A stretch of 14,568 nucleotides of DNA from assembly GCA_946549155.1 (NCBI GenBank), contig CAMNQN010000065.1, forward strand, positions 1 through 14,568, written 5' to 3'. Below the pieces are notes generated by a model. That model searched no databases and had not been told where the DNA came from. It saw only the letters and a program-made list of their open reading frames with translations. Below are positions 13,001 through 14,568 of the stretch, piece by piece. Position 1 is the first letter of the stretch; the number at the start of each line of letters is the position of its first letter. The position numbers and the translations under genes are program-made. The stretch is from an uncultured Lachnospiraceae bacterium. Its GTDB lineage: Bacteria; Bacillota; Clostridia; Lachnospirales; Lachnospiraceae.

Positions 13001-14568
13001 AGCCCCCACTATTATTGTTCAGAATGCCACTACAATGATTTTGATTCGCCGGATGTGAAGAAATTTTCCGGAATGGCGGGCTGCGATATGCCGGACAAGA
13101 CCTGCCCGGTGTGCGGGGCGCCCCTGAAAAAAGAGGGCTTTGATATTCCCTTTGAGACCTTCTTAGGGTTCAAGGGGAACAAGGAGCCGGATATCGACCT
13201 GAATTTTTCCGGTGAGTATCAGAGTAAGGCCCACAAGTACACAGAGGTAATTTTTGGCGCTGGGCAGACCTTCCGGGCCGGCACCATCGGCACGTTGGCG
13301 GATAAGACGGCCTTCGGCTATGTAAAAAATTATTTTGAGGAGCGGGGCGTCCACAAACGAATCTGCGAGATTAACCGCATTGTATCCGGCTGTGTGGGAG
13401 TGCGCCGGACCACGGGACAGCACCCGGGGGGCATTATTGTGCTGCCCTACGGGGAGGAGATTTATTCCTTCACCCCGGTGCAGCATCCTGCCAATGATAT
13501 GACCACGGATATCATTACGACCCACTTTGATTATCATTCCATTGACCATAACCTGCTGAAGCTGGATATTCTGGGACACGATGATCCCACCATGATCCGG
13601 ATGCTGGAGGACCTGACCGGGCTGGACGCCAAGAAGATTCCCCTGGATGACCGGAAGGTGATGTCCCTGTTTCAGAGAACCGACGCGCTGGGAATTACGC
13701 CGGAGCAGATCGGCGGCTGTCCCTTAGGCTCCCTTGGCATCCCGGAGTTCGGTACGGAATTTGCCATCCAGATGCTGGTGGACACGAAGCCCCAGTATTT
13801 TTCCGACCTGGTCCGCATTGCGGGTCTGGCCCACGGGACGGACGTATGGCTGGGAAATGCCCAGACCCTGATTCAGGAGGGCAAGGCAACCATTTCCACA
13901 GCGATCTGTACCCGTGACGATATCATGATTTATCTGATCGACAAGGGGCTGGACAGCGAATTATCCTTCACCATCATGGAGAGCGTCCGGAAGGGGAAGG
14001 GCCTGAAGCCGGAGTGGGAGGAGGAGATGACAAATCACGATGTGCCGGACTGGTACATCTGGTCCTGCAAAAAGATCAAGTACATGTTCCCCAAGGCCCA
14101 CGCGGCGGCCTATGTAATGATGGCCTGGCGAATCGCCTGGTTTAAGATCAACCGGCCCCTGGCCTATTACGCGGCCTATTTCAGCATTCGGGCCTCCGGC
14201 TTTGATTATGAGCTGATGTGCCTGGGGGAGGATCGCTTACTGATGCACATGAAGGACTACGAGAAGCGGATGGATACCCTCAGTAAAAAGGAACAGGATG
14301 AGTATAAGGACATGAAGGTGGTTCGGGAGATGTACGCCAGAGGCTTTGACTTTACACCCATTGACATCTATCAGGCCCAGGCCAGCCGTTTTCAGATTGT
14401 TGACGGAAAGCTGATGCCTGCTTTGAGCACCATTGACGGGCTGGGCGGCAAGGCGGCGGACGCGGTGGTGGACGCGGTGAAGGACGGAAAGTTTTTGTCC
14501 AAGGACGACTTCAGGGATCGTACGAAGGTCAGTAAAACGGTAATCGACCTGCTGGGGGATCTGGGAAT
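10025..14568 (+). CDS. polC: DNA polymerase III alpha subunit, PolC type (3' end beyond window)
   Basis: The frame stays open for 1514 codons to the window edge. PolC is the replicative DNA polymerase of low-G+C Gram-positives and carries its own proofreading exonuclease. Domains in order: N-terminal domain (about 1-190); a Gly/Ser-rich linker (about 193-298); OB fold (about 315-410); PHP domain, first part with ELHCHTKMSDMDGV (423-436) and VTDHG (456-460); DEDDh exonuclease with FDLETTGF (D512, E514), AHNASFDMSF (D597) and HHRAVDD (H650, D655); second part of PHP ending near ATCDVHFLNPEDE (822-834); and the polymerase core with GYLVGSRGSVGSSF (966-979), zinc-site cysteines (C998, C1001, C1020, C1027, C1030), catalytic EPDIDLNF (D1056, D1058) and KLDILGHDD (D1181). 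All catalytic residues are present. The start ATG 10025 lies two bases after ispG, with GGAG at 10012-10015 inside the ispG end, suggesting coupled translation. The protein is longer than the B. subtilis enzyme of about 1437 residues, mainly through the linker. Confidence 0.97.
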   Translation, partial: MVKAFFEVFPNLSLEEDARELMGQCGIARVTMNARKDLMRIYLESDTLIHKKYILETERAICDQLCFRVPVTVKIIEKFHLSGQYTAKKLMPIYRDSILLELKEYNIFLYNLFRNAQWEFTDEDTLRLTMEDNVVAEGKEEELLAILEKIFCERCGQHLKIEARLTEPKESQNRRFAQIRLEQEVETIRQRLNKNREDTGADDNEFMEAPEAGSQGKSSAEGGAYVQAGHPASSGQRTASSASAGGSGAEGGHSGGADGRGKGGNGSQEGFRSGKFSGGRFQRRDSGKYGGSIRRSDNPDVLVGRDFEDDAIPIEQIVGEMGEIAIRGQIQNLETREIRGEKTIIMMEVTDFTDTIVVKMFARNDQMEEINAGLKKGIFVKIKGVTTIDKFDSQLTIGSVMGIKKIADFRTPRMDTYPEKRVELHCHTKMSDMDGVSDVADIINCAIKWGHPAIAVTDHGAVQAFTEASHALPKGTDFKIIYGVEGYLVDDSKELAIRSRGQTLREPFVVFDLETTGFSPIQNRIIEIGAVRVEDGKITDRFSTFVNPDVPIPYRIEQLTGINDAMVMEAPGIDEILPRFLEFCQGAVLVAHNASFDMSFIEENCLRLGLEQEFTYVDTVAMARVLLPQLNRFKLDTVAKALGVSLQNHHRAVDDAGCTAEIFEKFIQMLEQRDVFNLDQLNELGQSSMDQIKKMPTYHVILLATCDVGRVNLYRLVSWSHLQYYNRRPRIPKSVLSQYREGLLIGSACEAGELFQAVVRGASEQELARLVNFYDYLEIQPLGNNMFMTREDQDEPKTVEQLKDYNRKIVQLGEQYNKPVVATCDVHFLNPEDEIYRRIIMTGKGFKDADDQAPLYLRTTEEMLKEFDYLGEEKAREIVITNTVKIADMCEKISPVRPDKCPPVIENSDQLLTDLCYNKAHEIYGEQLPSIVEERLQRELNSIISNGFAVMYIIAQKLVWKSNADGYLVGSRGSVGSSFVATMSGITEVNPLSPHYYCSECHYNDFDSPDVKKFSGMAGCDMPDKTCPVCGAPLKKEGFDIPFETFLGFKGNKEPDIDLNFSGEYQSKAHKYTEVIFGAGQTFRAGTIGTLADKTAFGYVKNYFEERGVHKRICEINRIVSGCVGVRRTTGQHPGGIIVLPYGEEIYSFTPVQHPANDMTTDIITTHFDYHSIDHNLLKLDILGHDDPTMIRMLEDLTGLDAKKIPLDDRKVMSLFQRTDALGITPEQIGGCPLGSLGIPEFGTEFAIQMLVDTKPQYFSDLVRIAGLAHGTDVWLGNAQTLIQEGKATISTAICTRDDIMIYLIDKGLDSELSFTIMESVRKGKGLKPEWEEEMTNHDVPDWYIWSCKKIKYMFPKAHAAAYVMMAWRIAWFKINRPLAYYAAYFSIRASGFDYELMCLGEDRLLMHMKDYEKRMDTLSKKEQDEYKDMKVVREMYARGFDFTPIDIYQAQASRFQIVDGKLMPALSTIDGLGGKAADAVVDAVKDGKFLSKDDFRDRTKVSKTVIDLLGDLG
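10601..10918 (+). other. Low-complexity Gly/Ser/Ala-rich linker within polC
   Basis: Residues about 193-298 of PolC are compositionally unlike the rest. Residues 211-291 contain 25 glycines in 81 positions, with Ser and Ala filling much of the remainder. The last part (271-295) is basic and aromatic: F271, F276, F281 and Y289 alternate with R272, K275, R280, R283, R284, K288, R294 and R295. It joins the N-terminal domain to the OB fold, where B. subtilis PolC has a shorter charged linker. It is probably disordered; the basic end could touch DNA or a partner. Confidence 0.75.

Overview
This window is a block of housekeeping genes, all on the + strand, from a low-redundancy, moderately G+C-rich member of the Clostridia, most likely Lachnospiraceae-like. 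That placement is an inference. It rests on a PolC-type replicative polymerase (a Firmicutes hallmark), a tetrahydrofolate (THF) riboswitch ahead of an ECF-type folate transporter gene, strong purine-rich Shine-Dalgarno sites, and a divergent Ppx/GppA protein of the kind I associate with Clostridia. I see no tRNA, rRNA, CRISPR array, insertion sequence or phage gene.

Layout. Bases 1-304 are non-coding and visibly richer in A+T than the rest. A near-consensus extended -10 promoter (305-332) starts a leader holding a class I THF riboswitch (349-460), then a hairpin (460-484), then folT (543-1118), the substrate-binding S component of an ECF folate transporter. The 266-base gap after folT holds a set of nested inverted repeats (1177-1270) that I cannot assign to a known RNA class. 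They end four bases before a strong intrinsic terminator (1275-1316). After the terminator come seven closely spaced genes that read as one transcription unit: folC (folylpolyglutamate synthase), pheA (chorismate mutase / prephenate dehydratase / ACT), a DUF815-type AAA+ ATPase, a Ppx/GppA-like protein with substituted active-site residues, ppk1 (polyphosphate kinase), ispG (isoprenoid precursor synthesis) and polC (DNA polymerase III alpha, running off the right edge). Gaps between these genes are 28, 21, 5, 9, 55 and 2 bases.

How the genes fit together. folT and folC form a folate module: FolT imports folates and FolC adds the glutamate tail that keeps them in the cell, while the riboswitch senses reduced folate. 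Ppx-like protein and PPK1 form a polyphosphate module, with the DUF815 ATPase packed against it. ispG-polC is a pair often found at the end of the uppS-cdsA-dxr-rseP-ispG-polC cluster of Firmicutes; here ppk1 occupies the place expected for rseP.

The points most worth a second look are the unassigned folded element plus terminator between folT and folC, the Ppx-like protein whose phosphate-loop Asp, Gly-rich loop and HD-domain metal ligands are all altered, the Gly-rich basic/aromatic linker inside PolC, and the possible switching hairpin after the THF aptamer. I found no convincing new defence, mobile or biosynthetic system.
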